A stretch of 64,000 nt of DNA from Syngnathus acus (GCF_901709675.1 NC_051102.1:4561412-4625411); one strand, 5' to 3'; positions 16,701 through 37,920 are shown, counted from the stretch's first letter. Numbers and translations: made by a program. The notes: generated by a model from the letters alone, not told the origin.

Positions 16701-17993
16701 CTTTCTTTTTTTTTTGCGCCTGCCTTTGTCCTGCTCCTCATTAGAGAGTCAGTGGTGGAGGAGGGGGCGGCGACCGGGAATAGATGCGCAACCCGCCCCC
16801 TCTGCACCCTTACACCATCATTTAGCCTGTCGCCATACAAGGCGAGAACCATGTGACGGTTGTCGCAGCCAGCACGCCACGCCCCCTCCCTCGTGTTGTC
16901 GTCACTATCGCAATATTCCGTCTGCGAGGCCGTCGCCGCGATGCTTTTCCTTTGTGCCGCCGTGTCATCGGCGCTGCTGCGGCTGCTCGTCCCTGCGCTG
17001 CGTGTCAGGCCCCCGCTGCTATTCTTAGCCCTCGTCCCATGCCGCAGTCGCAAGATCAGGTTACTACACTAGAAGCGCTTTTCATGCAGCCGTCGGCAGG
17101 CCACCCTCCCAGCGTGGCGCCACACAGCGCAGCTTCTCTCTTTTTCTTCCTTTACCTCCGCCAAGGGCGCCGCTCAAGGCTGTCATAGTGACCGGCGTTC
17201 ACATCTCACCGTACAAAGCTTAAAATCCAAATACTGCAGCTTCACTCCAGGACACAGCGGTCAGTGCCTTCATGTTTGAGATCCGGTCCCATTCTTGGGT
17301 CCTTCTACCCAAGCGGCAGTTGAATGAGCTCGCACCTTCACCATCGCATTGTGCCTGCTTATAACGGCGTTGTAATCACACAACAGATATTTACTTATAC
17401 AGACGCCATTTGTGAGAACTTGCACAACCCATTCAAGATCCGACAACGTTACGCAAATCCTCTGCATTTTGGCCCGTGACCCGATGTGGCCTTCGTAAAA
17501 GCAGAGAGCCCGTGTGGCCTGTTCACACGCTTCGTTTGTGTGCTCGATGGTCATTTCAAACGGCCTTCAAATAGCCACCGCGCCAAGATTATTTTGTCCG
17601 TGTGAACCGTGTCCAGGTTTGATCCAGACTCGAAACGACTTAAGGTAAACGGCGACACCCCTGATGATTGTAGTTGCCAGCCCCCACTCCTAATTCTAGT
17701 CCATCTCGCAAAAACCTGACCGCTGCTTGAAAGCTCTGCTGATATTTTGCGGAAGTGACATGTGTTTTTGCAGAAGTCTCGCGAGACTTTCTTTTTAGCA
17801 GCTTTCCCGCTTTTGTATCTGTGATGCACCATCGCCGCTTTCTTTCCTTCAAGCAGACCCGGGTAGTACTGTGCTTCATTTACTCAAGTAACTTTTGGGT
17901 ACCTTTGACCAAAATGCATTTCCTGCCCTTTGGTTTCAGGTGCACGATGAACTCGCTGGGCTGGAGCTGTCTGGGCTAGTCGGGTGCCACACC
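13735..17993. other. ankrd12 first intron
   Basis: About 4.2 kb between the presumed untranslated exon 1 (donor at 13735) and the exon carrying the ATG (acceptor tttcag at about 17939). It contains a G-run at 14018-14034, poly-T and poly-C tracts (about 15401, 16069) and a CpG-richer patch at 16600-17060. No open frame here has protein-like composition or family similarity that I can recognise. Confidence 0.5.
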
Positions 17994-26945
<8,952 letters not shown>

Positions 26946-27421
26946 GCCGAGCTGGCAGCGGCAAAATGCTCGACCGGCGCGGCGAGGAGCACTTAGGACT
27001 CCCCCCGGCCGCTACGCGAGACCCAAAGGCCAGTAGGGGGGGGGGCGCCGAATAGGACGCTGAAGTCGACAGCACCACCATCGTGTCGTGTTAAGCAGGG
27101 TGACTTAAAAACGCGCACACGTCAAAGTTGTGTGGATAATTTTGTGTACAGATTGTGCTCTTAATTTTTTTTAACTTATTTTCTACATACAAGAACTTGT
27201 GCATTTGTACATAGCAAAAAAATGGTGTAATTATTCTTATTGTTTAAGAAGCGCTGTACAAAACCAACCCAACAAAAAAGTACTAGATATTTTGATTGTA
27301 AATGTCTCCTGTTTTAATGGACCAAAGTGTTTGTTGTTTTCGGCGTGTTTTCCTCTTTGTCTGTGACGTCCTCGTGTGCTTTTACTCTGGCTTTTTTCAT
27401 TTCTGTTTTTACTCCTTACAC

Positions 27422-27698
27422 CAGTGGTTCTTAACCTTTTTTCCTTGTTCGCACCCCATTCAATTCACCAACCAGTTCTCGCACCCCTAACCCTAAATAA
27501 TTATTATAATAATAATTGGTTTACTTTACAGCTATAAGGCTTAATTAGCATTATCCCTAATGCCAATTAACACAATGATTTCTTGATTTCCAGAATTTTT
27601 CACTTTTTTTGGTTACCTGACCATTATCCCCGAAAAATTGTACATTTCCCCCAGGGTATCCTCGGAAGCATTCTCGCACCCCCGGTTAAGAACCACTG
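27422..27698. mobile_element. non-autonomous hAT-type MITE with 8-bp target duplication
   Basis: A 277-bp element begins CAGTGGTTCTTAACC and ends GGTTAAGAACCACTG, a perfect 15-bp terminal inverted repeat. It is flanked on both sides by ccttacac (27414-27421 and 27699-27706), a perfect 8-bp target-site duplication as hAT transposases make. The interior is AT-rich with two 'ctcgcaccc' sub-terminal motifs near the ends and no transposase ORF. It sits within the ankrd12 3' UTR, about 480 bp after the stop codon and before the AATAAA at 27998, in an orientation-neutral form. The matching TSD suggests a fairly young insertion. Confidence 0.9.
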
Positions 27699-27997
27699 CC
27701 TTACACAATTTGACACTGTGCATGCCTTTTTCGCCGCCCCAATCTTTTTTTCTTCCCATATGTACTCACCTTGTGTGTGTTTGTGCGCGTGCGTGCCATC
27801 CCGCGTGTGCGTTCGAGTCCATAGAGGAGAGTGAGGGTGTTTTAAAAAGAAGACAAAACTTAAACAGTTTCAACGTGAGATCACAGCAAGAAGCTATTTT
27901 TTCAACATAATGCCTTTTGATGAACGATAGTTCTAAAAAACGTCTATTTTGATATTTACTTGTTACAAGACCTGTACATACTTGTAATATATAATTG

Positions 27998-28003
27998 AAT
28001 AAA
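27998..28003 (+). terminator. ankrd12 poly(A) signal
   Basis: AATAAA in a T-rich context about 1.05 kb after the ankrd12 stop codon, followed by tttatttgttgtg. The sequence turns strongly AT-rich (28000-28560) after this point. No gene is seen from here to the twsg1 promoter. Confidence 0.6.
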
Positions 28004-28649
28004 TTTTATTTGTTGTGAAACTGAAGTTTGATTGTGCTGTGATTTTCCTTTTGTTTTTCGGGAAGTTTTTTAAACCAACCTTTAAGAGAGAGAATACAGA
28101 AAAACCTTGAATCAAAATTGGAATGAAGTATTTTTTTAAATATATATATTCAAATGTGTTTATGGAAAAATAAATGAATAGGAAAATAATGATATTTAGT
28201 TTCAATATTTTAAAATTATTCTTACTGTTTTAAGTAGAAATCAGTTATGAAGTATTTCTGGAATTATCCTGGAAAGTTTCATTTACAATATGGAATGAAT
28301 GGGGACATTTTAAAATGCCTATTTTTATATTCACTTGCGTGCATACTTTTATTGTGATCTAAACATTTAATAATTATAATATGTCCTCATTTAAAATAGA
28401 GCTATTTTATAAATGACGTAAAAATATAAAGTCCGAGTTCCAAGCACGTCCAGTCAATTTGCAGTAAACGTTTTCCCCAGCAGGCGGTGCGCAAAGCTCA
28501 GTACTGAATTATGGCATGACTCGTATTATAAATTGGAAATAAAATAACAAAATACATTATATAAAATACACAACCAATTCTGACTTATATTCCCCGTCGA
28601 GGAAGTAAAATGACCACAAATGAAAAAGCAAACGGATATCGTGATCAGA

Positions 28650-29634
28650 CGTCATCGGAAGTGGATTTAAATTGCCCAGCGGGTGATGTGACGTCACAGC
28701 AGGTCGCCCGAAGACAAAAAAGGCGGGAGGGGGCGACAATAACAATGGTGCTGTTTTTAGTTCCGATTCTTCACAACTTGTTGTTAGGCACGGTACTAGT
28801 GACACCCACTAATCGCCTTAGACCTCCCCCACCGCCCTCTTCTTCCTCCTCCTCCTCGTCGAGTCCACGCGTGGGAGCCAAGGACCAAAATGGAGCGTGT
28901 GCCTTTAAGGCTTGTGACTGACGCCCCGTGTTAGCCCGCACACACACACATACACTGTCCGAACCGAACCCGAACCACTCGAAAAGAAAAGACTTCTCAG
29001 CGCATCCTGGTGAGTTTTCTGCCGTTTTAAAGACTCGTTTCGAACGCACGTTGTGTGTGAGAATGAAAACAAATATGCGGGGATTTGATTAGTTTTATGT
29101 TTGAGTGGGGAAATGAGTGAAAAAGAAAGAAAACGAACATGTTTGCGTGGAAATCGGCGAGACTGAAGATGTTGCCAGATGTTTGTTGTTCCTTTTCTTC
29201 TTCGCCTCATTCCACCACTATTCTAGTTCTTCTACTCCCATGACCTTGTCTTCAGCTCTTAATACTCTTGTGTTGCCTTTAGTGACCGTCTGAAACAATT
29301 GTTCTTGAAAGTTGAATTTAATTTCTATCAATCTCCAAATCGAGTCAATTTCTACATATATACACTGAGTCTGGTGTTGCTTTCAGGGACAGTGTAAAAT
29401 CACTAATCACAAATTCAGTCCAGTTGAAACTCCCATTTATTTACAATTCATTAAACCGTGTCTGTCTGTGATCTGTCCATCCAAGTTAGGCCACGCCACG
29501 GCAAAGTACGGCCCGGATTACACATCTGGCCATCTATCTGTCTGTCCACCCTTTTTGTCCACCCACCAAACCTTTTGATGGTTCTCCCGCCCGTGATGGT
29601 AGGTGTTCCTGTGCCGTGCAGGTGAGCCATCAGG
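28650..29634 (+). promoter_or_regulatory. twsg1 promoter, untranslated first exon and first intron
   Basis: GC content rises after 28650, with a CRE-like tgacgtcaca at 28689 and a CT-rich stretch near 28830-28860. An untranslated exon plausibly ends at 29009 (catcctg followed by gtgagt). The next exon starts at 29622 after gtgccgtgcag, 13 bp before the ATG. The TSS is not determinable by eye. Confidence 0.5.
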
Positions 29635-32574
29635 ATGAGGCCTGGTCAGCTGATCCGTCCCGCCTCTGCCGCCGCCACGCTCCTTGTCACCCTCCTCTCC
29701 ACGCTGTCTCTCACCTCGGGCTGCAACAAAGCTCTGTGCGCCAGCGACGTCAGCAAGTGCCTGATCCAGGTAAACGGGCATCCCGCTCGCTGCTTTAGGC
29801 TCTGATACGACCTCGGAATGTGGAAAATTGGTAGCGTCTGTTTTGCTTGTGAAGCAACAGGCTGACAGAAGTAAGTGTCAGGTGTTAGACGGCAAACACC
29901 CGTCCCGGCATCCATAAGTAAGAGGCAAAATCTGATCCTTTCTGTTCTTGCCTTCCAAACGTAACTTTGAGTGGACGTAACTCCAGAGGTCACCTTATGA
30001 CTTCATTCGGCGGCAAAAAAAGAGTGGCAAAGTAGCCGTGCCAACATCTGCCGGCCGCGTCGGGAGTTTGGAGCCTGCAATAAGTTGCAGGGCGGACTTT
30101 TGATCCAAGCTCACTTCCTTTTGTGCCACATGTGTGCGCCAGTGCATGATGGGACCCAGACTGAAATGTGATGTTGCCGCATGAGCTGTCCGCTTGGCTT
30201 TCCTCCATCCGTCACATCGAATTCACTCACAATCAACTTATGCCTGCTTGCGTGCATGCGTGCGTGCGTGTTGCAGAGATAGACGCGTGCATTGCGTGTT
30301 TTGGAGAGCGTTTGCGTGAGAGTCCGTACTGTGGATGATAGAGGCTTGTCATAATGATAATATTAGAACAAGAAAATATGTCAGATTGTTTTTGTGTGCA
30401 TTTGTATTCCTTTGAGAAAATGATCGCACATGAAATTGCAATGGCAAATGTTGAACATTTTCCCATGGTTGGCTTTATAAATATTTAGATGTTAAAAATA
30501 GTCAGGCGCCACGTTAGTGCTCGCGCTAATTGAATCGGTCAGCGGCTTGTTTGGCCTCTGGATTCACTTGAGTCGCAACCCAAAACATCTGCCGCCCGCC
30601 CCGCTTTCCGCCCTCGCTGCTTCCAGGTGGCTTTTCCCCTCGCTTCTTTCTCTCTCTCTTTTTTTTTTCCTTGTGCCCGATGAGTCATCGGCCAGCGAGG
30701 CAGCCTGCGCGACCTCGCTGACACCAACTTGCTAGCTGTCAAGAGGCGCAAGGGCTCGATGCCTCGTTACGCCGCCCGCTCGCTCGCAGCTGCGGTCCAG
30801 ACGCCTCGCGAGGCCAAATAAAAAACACTTCCGAGACAGCGCCAGCTTTCATTGGCGTGTTACGGTAAAATCCGGCAAGATTTTAGTTGGCGTTCTTGAC
30901 TTTTTGGTTCATTTATTTTGAAAACCCTGAAGAGAATGCACTTTCTTGGGCTACTTTTGGGGCTTTTATTGTGAAATACGACGTGAACTTAAGTGCCGCC
31001 GTGCTTCCGTTATTCTTCCGACAGGATCTGTAAAGGTGGAAAACTATATCGAGTCAACCTTCTATCAGTTTGCTCAACGATAATTCAATCAAAATAGAAG
31101 CTCGGTCGGAGCCTGTTAGAAAGGCGGGATCGAAAAAGTGGGTGAACCTTCCGGAATATTTCAGCACCACCCCCAAAGTGCACCCCTACCTCCCCCCCTC
31201 TTGCTTTCTTTCTTACCCGAGGCGGAACAGAGAGCACATTCCTCCGAGTCAAGGTCACCGCTATGAGGGAGGCGGGAGAAAGAAGTGGGGGGAACACCTG
31301 GGGAAGAGAACATGGCTCCACTTTCCCCTCCTCCGGCCCCCGACTCCGCCCCATGCTGTTGCACAAAGCTGCAGAAGCATTGTTCCATATTTGGAGACTT
31401 GTAGAGTGTTGAGGAATGAAAACAAACATGCAAAGACAGAACAGGCAGAGCAAGTTGAGGCTCAGAGCTGAAGCCAACCACTCAATGTTGGGAATGGACT
31501 CACAATTCAAATCATGCTCTTTACTCCACCATCACATATGGGCAAGCCCAGAGTTCAACGTGTCAACATTCAAACAAAGCAGCAGCCAACCTAAGTAGAC
31601 ATCCCTCCCCCCCACATACGCTACAACGGCGAATGTTTGTATCCCCAGAACAAAGATGTTTCCCCCTCAACTCATGACTAAAAGCTAATTGAACCAGCAT
31701 TTGGGACCTGGAAAGATGACTAACCCCCAGTGATACGTATTTATTTGTTTGATGAGTCACAATGTATTTTGTGATTGATCACACAGGAGCTGTGCCAGTG
31801 CCGCCCTACCGACGGCAACTGTTCGTGCTGCAAGGAGTGCATGCTGTGCCTGGGCCACCTGTGGGAGGAGTGCTGCGACTGCGTAGGTGAGCCACGCGCC
31901 CATGACTCCGCCGAGGGCAGAGAGTGTGCTCAAAATGACCTGATCATTTGTTTGAAAAGACGTGTAAAGTTAGTGGTATCACTGGATGCTTTGCTGCTGC
32001 TGCTGCCCAGGAATGTGCAACCCCAAGAACTACAGCGACTCTCCGGCCACGTCCAAGAGCACGGTGGAGGAGCTACACCGGCCCATCCCGTCGCTCTTCC
32101 GCGCCCTCACTGAGGGCGACGCGCCCGTCAACATGATGGTGGTCTCCTTCCCCGTGGCCGAGGAGCTGTCCCACCACGAGAACCTGGTCTCCTTCCTGGA
32201 GTCGCTGGACGGCCCGCACCGCAACGTCTCGGTGCCCGCCAACAGCATCCACGCCAGCTATGACGCGCAAGGCGAGAAATTTGCATCTCATGAGGAAATA
32301 TGTATCAACAAAATGATTACAGATGTGGGAAGCTTGAGCCCATGAGGTTTGTTGCCCCAAAAAATAAATGGTCTCGCCTTTTTCTCCCGCAGAGAACATG
32401 TGCACGGTGGTGTACTTTGACGACTGCGTGTCCATCCGCCAGTGCAAGCTGTACTGCGAGTCCATGGGCGGCTCTAAGTACCGCTGGTTCCACAACGCCT
32501 GTTGCCAGTGCATCGGGCCCGAGTGCGTCGACTACGGCAGCAAAGCCGTCAAGTGCATGAACTGCCTCTTCTGA
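29635..32574 (+). CDS. twsg1: twisted gastrulation BMP signalling modulator 1
   Basis: Four coding exons (29635-29769, 31787-31886, 32011-32271, 32393-32574) give 225 aa (human 223). The product is a secreted cysteine-rich protein that binds BMPs and chordin and tunes BMP signalling in dorsoventral patterning. Residues 1-29 form a signal peptide (MRPGQLIRP then a hydrophobic [16 protein letters not shown] core), cleaved before [16 protein letters not shown]. The N-terminal Cys-rich domain contains [19 protein letters not shown] and WEECCDCVG; after a linker ([18 protein letters not shown]) the C-terminal domain runs [17 protein letters not shown] to [10 protein letters not shown] and CMNCLF. 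An N-glycosylation sequon, NVS, is present. The third intron begins with GC (AAG|gcgaga, 32272), giving a GC-AG intron; a GT donor that keeps the family sequence is not available. Poly(A) AATAAA at 33315. Confidence 0.96.
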
Positions 32575-34044
32575 GCCTGCCCTGTCCGGCCCTGTCCCTG
32601 AACTGCTCCACGGGACTACAACCCCCCTCTCACACTGCCGTTTTCTGCCTTTTCAGTGTCGCTCTTTTATGTTCACGGCACCGGCGCTCAAAATTGATCG
32701 GACCGAGCTAAGCCAGCATTTGCCAACCGACTCAAAGCAATCCTGTTTCGACACCCGCGTCGCTTCTCCCCTCTGTTATGATGAAAACGATCCTAAACAG
32801 GCCGAAAATCCTCCGCCAGGCCCTGGCAATTTTCCGTCTCTTCAGAGCATTAATAAAGGCCAGGGGGGGGGACATTTTCAAAGTTTAGTCCGCAACCGTT
32901 ACTTCTCACAGCGCGGATGTAAAAAAGGGTAAAAAAAACAAAAACTGGATATTTTGTTACCACACCGATGCAGGAATCTTGCGGCATCTCTTTATAAAAG
33001 ACAAATGGAGATCAATTCCGCTGCTTTCTTGTATGGCTCCGATGCGCGAATCTGGCTGGGTCTGTGCATCAAAGACAATGCAACACTCCTGTGTTTTTTC
33101 CACGTAAAAGGCAACGTTGGTTGACTTGCATTGGTTTCTGTCAACTGCTCGGTAATCCCGCCATTGCCATCAGTCCCTGCAAATGTTTTTAGTCTGCTGT
33201 TGTCTGCCACTGTATAGTTTTCTATTCGTGTTTATTTTGACTCGAGGTGTATTTGATACTATATGATGTCTAATGTATTTTTACATGCTCCAATCCTTCC
33301 ATTTCTCCCACCAAAATAAAACCTTTTGGTGACGTGGACTTCAAGAGACGCAGAGAGAAAGTATACCCGCGTGTGTGAGCGTGCGTACACTAAACTTAGC
33401 GACAGGAAAGGCATCATTTCCCGCACAAACAAGGCTGTCTTTCTGGGCTCGCAGGTGTTCCACAAGCAGAGAAAAGGAGAAAGTTGCTCTGTGCCAACCA
33501 GCCCACAAACCATCTTTTGTTGCAGGCGCTCCATGGGCCCCTCTTGTGGTCATTGAAGAATGACGTTTTGCCCTTAAAACATAAATTTATAATCCCAGAG
33601 AATAGTCCCTATAATTAATTTTTGGGCCCGAGTTCTATATTATAATGTACACCAAATATTTTGACAGCTGAATGAGTTATCTGCTCACGGGACATTTCAT
33701 TAAATTAGCGATCTATTCACTTTCTTTAGTGCTTGTTCGTCGGGTTAGAAGCTGAGCTGCAGGCTACCCCAGAGACGGAGAATATCCTTTCTTTTTTAGT
33801 GTTTTAGAGCCACCTAGTGGACGAACGTTGCGGGCGCAGCCCACGTCACTTGACTCGTAAAATGATTACAGAACTTGACTGGAGTGTAGATGTCGAAGAA
33901 AACCCCGTATTAGTATAGGAAGAAATAGACCGGTTTTACAGTATAGCGAACCGCTTTATGGAAAGTTTAGTCATTTAAAGATGAAATACATTGACAAAAG
34001 TAGGACTGGTGCGCATGCACACGCGCCGTCACCTCGGCAGCGTG
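32575..34044. other. twsg1 3' UTR and intergenic
   Basis: The 3' UTR runs to AATAAA at 33315-33320, with an earlier AATAAA near 32850 as an alternative. From 33340 to 33960 I see no gene. The gcgcatgcacacgcg segment at about 34010 marks the start of the CpG-rich pip4p1 promoter. Confidence 0.5.
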
Positions 34045-34054
34045 GTCACGTGAC
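34045..34054. promoter_or_regulatory. CLEAR element (TFEB/TFE3 site) upstream of pip4p1
   Basis: GTCACGTGAC, the full 10-bp palindromic CLEAR consensus, lies 135 bp upstream of the pip4p1 ATG within a CpG-rich promoter. A (CT)n tract (34147-34170) follows near the likely TSS. Known biology: TFEB and TFE3 induce TMEM55B (PIP4P1), which controls lysosome positioning through JIP4. The match to both motif and target class makes a functional site likely. Confidence 0.75.
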
Positions 34055-34140
34055 GCTTGCATTTCCGATACAACAATACATCACACTCAAGCAATCAAGC
34101 GCACCTCGTCTCGCTCTCTCCCTACCCTCCCTCCCTCCGC

Positions 34141-34171
<31 letters not shown>

Positions 34172-34188
34172 ACGCGGTCGCTCTCGGC

Positions 34189-37100
34189 ATGGCGGACGGC
34201 GAGAGGTCCCCGCTCCTGTCCGATTTGGGCGATGGCGCCCTGGGCAGCGGCAACGGCGGCCTGTCGCCCAGCTCGGCGCCCTACGGAGTGGCTGGCAAGC
34301 CGCAGAGTGAGTAGCCGCCTTGTCGCCGCCTTCGCGCTCACTATCCTCCGCCCTGTCTAGCCTGATGCTAACAGCTAGCTCGGCGCTGTGACAGTGACGG
34401 AGTACCGGCCTGTCGTGCTTGTGTGTACCCCGGGGGAGAACGCCGGCGTTCTGTCTACGTCGTCCGCAGGGGTGACTGAATTTATTGTTTTAATTATACA
34501 TATTTTCTCTAAAAACCTGAACGCATCGCTCCAGCCTAGCAACTCTGTTGTGATAGCACGCGAAATAGTGCTGCTGCTTATCATCCCATATTGCTACCTA
34601 AGCGTCACATTTGAGCCTTATCATCACTACAGTTGTGTTGCAATTCATCTAAAATATACTGGTCGTGTTTTAAGTACATATTGTCATTTAACGCGAACAC
34701 AATTAAGGTCATTGTGGTGGTTCATTGGTTAGCAAAAGCGAAACACCTGTTTAGTTTGACACGTCCTGCAGCCAATCGGAAGACGGCAGAGGGCGGGTCC
34801 ATTAGAGCTCTGGCCAATGAAACGTCGATTATGGAGGAGTTGCGTTCAAATGCCATGTCACGTCCATGTAATGTTTAACGTCTTAAAATCTGGTTTTAGA
34901 GCTCTGGCCAATGAGACGTCGATTACAGAGGAGTTGCGTTCAAATGCCATGTCACGTCCATGTAATGTTTAATGTAATGCATTTCAAGCACGTCTGCAGC
35001 TTGGAGTTCCCTCCCAGCATTCCTTGAGTGTTTTCCTTGCAAAAGCTGCTTTCACAAAGCAGAACTCGAGACCAAATCTTATTAGCTTGTTAATCATAAA
35101 TAGGTCACTTCTCATGGGAACTTGGACGCCTTTTTTTCTTTGTAATCCGTTTGCACTAAAACCATTGTTTGTCACTCTTGTTTACGAGACAAATCCAATT
35201 TTACACCAGTTTATAAGAACTCTTTTTCACAAGAGCAAAGAAATAAGTTGTAAAAGGAAAAAAATAATTTTACATCAAGAAAACTTGTCAAACAATCTTA
35301 TTTTTGAGAGGAAAAATCTAGTTTTACACAAATAAATACAAAACTTAATGATAATTTATTAGCAATCAATCAAGAACCAAGTTGTGGTGTTGCGAGTATA
35401 TGAATAATAATGCACCAGCAGTATGAGGATGCTGGTTGGATGTGCAATGCATAAAATGGCCAATTACGACTTTCCAATCAACTATTTGATCATGTTTTTG
35501 ATTCAATCAAACAATTTTTAAATGCATATGTGGGAAATGACTTGGAAAATGTTTTCCCCTCTTCAGGCTTCCCACCCTTCCCCAGTCCTGCGCAGCCCTC
35601 AGTTCTCCTGGGCGAGGACCCGCCTCCGTACTCGCCCCTCACTTCGCCCGAAAGCGGCAGCGCGCCCGTCATCAGCTGCCGGGTTTGCCAGAGTCTCATC
35701 TCGGTGGAGGGCAAAATCCACCAGCACGTGGTCAAGTGCGGTGTGTGTAATGAGGCCACGGTACGTTTAAAAAAAACACACATGCGGCTTATGCGCCCTT
35801 TTGGTTTCATTGAGAATAATGTCAAGTCAAATAATCCATCCAGGCTCAGACTGTCGCCATTGCAAAACCTTCACTAAGTGTACACACTTGAATTTCATTC
35901 TTAACTCATTCACTACCACTGGGGGGGGGGGGGGGGGGGGGGAAGCAACTAAAAGCAAAACAAGTGAACCTGAATTGAGTCGTCAATGCGCTTTGGCTCG
36001 ACGCGCTTACGATTTGGATGTTCAAGTGAAGTGAGGTGTTCCTTTGTGCGCGCAGCCCATCAAGAACGCTCCGGCGGGGAAGAAGTACGTCCGCTGTCCG
36101 TGCAACTGCCTGCTCATCTGCAAAGTTACGTCCCAGCGGATCGCGTGTCCCAGGCCCTACTGGTACTCGCAACATGACGCACTCTACCGCTTGCGCTGTG
36201 TCACTTTGCTCATTTTCAAGCGTGTGCTTGCAGTAAGCGCATAATCAACCTTGGTCCCGTCCATCCTGGCCCGGCTAGTCCGGATCCGCAGCCCACCGGG
36301 GCCCGCGTCTCCTGCGGTCATTGCAGCAACACCTTCCTGGTACGCCGCCCGCCCAGCCACTTGTCTTTCAAACGCTTTCATTCCCGTTCGCTGCGTTATG
36401 CGAGTTAGCGTAGCATCAAAAGCCTCTATGATAAAAATATAATTGAATAATTTGCAATATTGTGTTTGGAAAAATAGCTGCAATTTATTTTCTTTAACAT
36501 ATAATGGAAACAATAGGACACATGTGAAATTCCCAAGAAAAGATGCAATCCGAACTTGTGAAAACTGATTGTGGGACTGTTGTGCTTGCAGTGGACCGAG
36601 TTCACGGACCGCACGCTGGCCAGATGCCCGCATTGCAGGAAAGTGTGAGTACTTAGCATTCTTTTCTGGGAACTTTGAGTCTTTCTGGGAAAGTTGAGTT
36701 TAAGTCTGACACGTTTATATATTTCTAATGGTGTTTTTTTTTTTTTAATTCACACAGTACAATGAATGTGTATGCTGTGCATCCTTGTGAAGTCAACTGT
36801 CAGGCTCTTATAACAGCAACATTAGCTGACCTTTTGCTGCACTTTAATTTGTGCAACGCGCGGAATTTCAGAATGAATTTGAATGCCGCATTATTTTCAG
36901 CCCATTATTGAAAAGTCTGGGGGGTTTTTTTTGCTTACCATCCAAATATCTGTTTTGCACAGATAAGATCCTTTTATTGCTTTAGTGCAACAACAATCAT
37001 ATTTTTGAATAATAATGGGACAATGATTTTTGCAACCATCCTCAACTTCTTTGTCGCCCTCCCTCGCAGCTCCTCCATTGGTCAGCGGTATCCCAGAAGG

Positions 37101-37920
37101 CGGAGCTTGTGGTGTTTTCTGCTCTGCTTGCTGTTCTGTATCTCCACTGCTGGTCTGATTGTGAGTAAAATGACGACGCAACACGGCAAAGTTTCTATTG
37201 TATTTTGATTGTAGACTCTGTTTGTGCCTTTTTGAACTGGCATACATACAAACATTTGTTCCAGTCTCATGAGATTTGATTCAGGAAAAACTAAACCAAT
37301 GGAAAATAACTTTATGCAACGTTAAATGACCAGCTGAGGGCGCCAAAGGAGCACAAACTCGCTGAGTCGTTGCGTTGGCTCTTTCCCCCGGCTGCGTCTT
37401 CCTATTGCGCAACTCTCATAGAGTTGTGCTTTCAAATCATCTCACTAATCCTTTCTGTAAGATCCGCAACAGCTGCCGTGCGCTCCGTTTCATCATCAAG
37501 TGGAATTCTAGTGGTGGGCTAATTGGACTTGAGCTCGACAAAATCCTTAAGCAGCAGAAGTTGGAATATTTCAAGCTCCAGGATAAGTTTGTTTTGAAGA
37601 TCCTTTAAAAAAGGTCAAAAGGAACTTTTTTAAATGTCCGCTTGAGATCAAAATGGCAGACCTGCTGTGTCTTTTCAGCCGTAACTTTTCACGATTGTTT
37701 GGTGCGTCTCCGGCTCGCTGTTGCTATCAACTTTGGTCACGGTCAATTTTCTGACATGGGCCGCTTATCTCTTTAGGCTGGCACGTGGCTGAAGGCTGAG
37801 ACTTACCCCGGCATCTATGCCTCGTGGGCCGTTCTACTGCTTCTGGTGCTGGTGACCCTGGCGCGGGCCTTCTACTGGGCCTGCATGCGGGTCAGCCAGC
37901 CTCTCCAGAGCTTCGCATAG
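34189..37920 (+). CDS. pip4p1: phosphatidylinositol-4,5-bisphosphate 4-phosphatase 1 (TMEM55B)
   Basis: Seven exons (34189-34306, 35567-35760, 36056-36162, 36234-36339, 36592-36644, 37070-37160, 37777-37920) give 270 aa. The protein sits in late endosome and lysosome membranes; the family is described as removing the 4-phosphate of PI(4,5)P2, and TMEM55B recruits JIP4 for dynein-driven lysosome movement. Features: N-terminal acidic-leucine motif [14 protein letters not shown], Pro-rich [18 protein letters not shown], zinc-binding Cys clusters ([38 protein letters not shown]), the CX5R motif CKVTSQR (Cys126 to Arg132), and two C-terminal membrane helices ([15 protein letters not shown] and [18 protein letters not shown]). 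The sequence [12 protein letters not shown] and KCGVCNEAT favours PIP4P1 over PIP4P2. Candidate poly(A) signals: AATAAA at 39525 and 39603, implying a long 3' UTR. Confidence 0.94.
34803..34974. repeat. 94-bp tandem duplication with CCAAT and ACGTC motifs
   Basis: Two copies (34803-34896, 34897-34974) start tagagctctggccaatga, contain acgtcgatta, then gaggagttgcgttcaaatgc and catgtcacgtccatgtaatg. They differ at only a few bases (for example aacgtc/gacgtc and atgg/caga). The second copy lacks the last part of the unit. A third related CCAAT (agccaatcgga, 34770) lies just upstream. Located in pip4p1 intron 1. Confidence 0.85.
35921..35942 (+). repeat. G22 homopolymer
   Basis: An uninterrupted run of 22 G in pip4p1 intron 2, about 110 bp upstream of exon 3. 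It could form a G-quadruplex in DNA or pre-mRNA. The length may be imprecise because of sequencing. Confidence 0.8.

Noticed and set aside
16625-17053. 142-codon minus-strand ORF in a CpG-rich patch of ankrd12 intron 1
   Set aside because: Arg/Ser/Ala-rich translation without family features; best explained by base composition.
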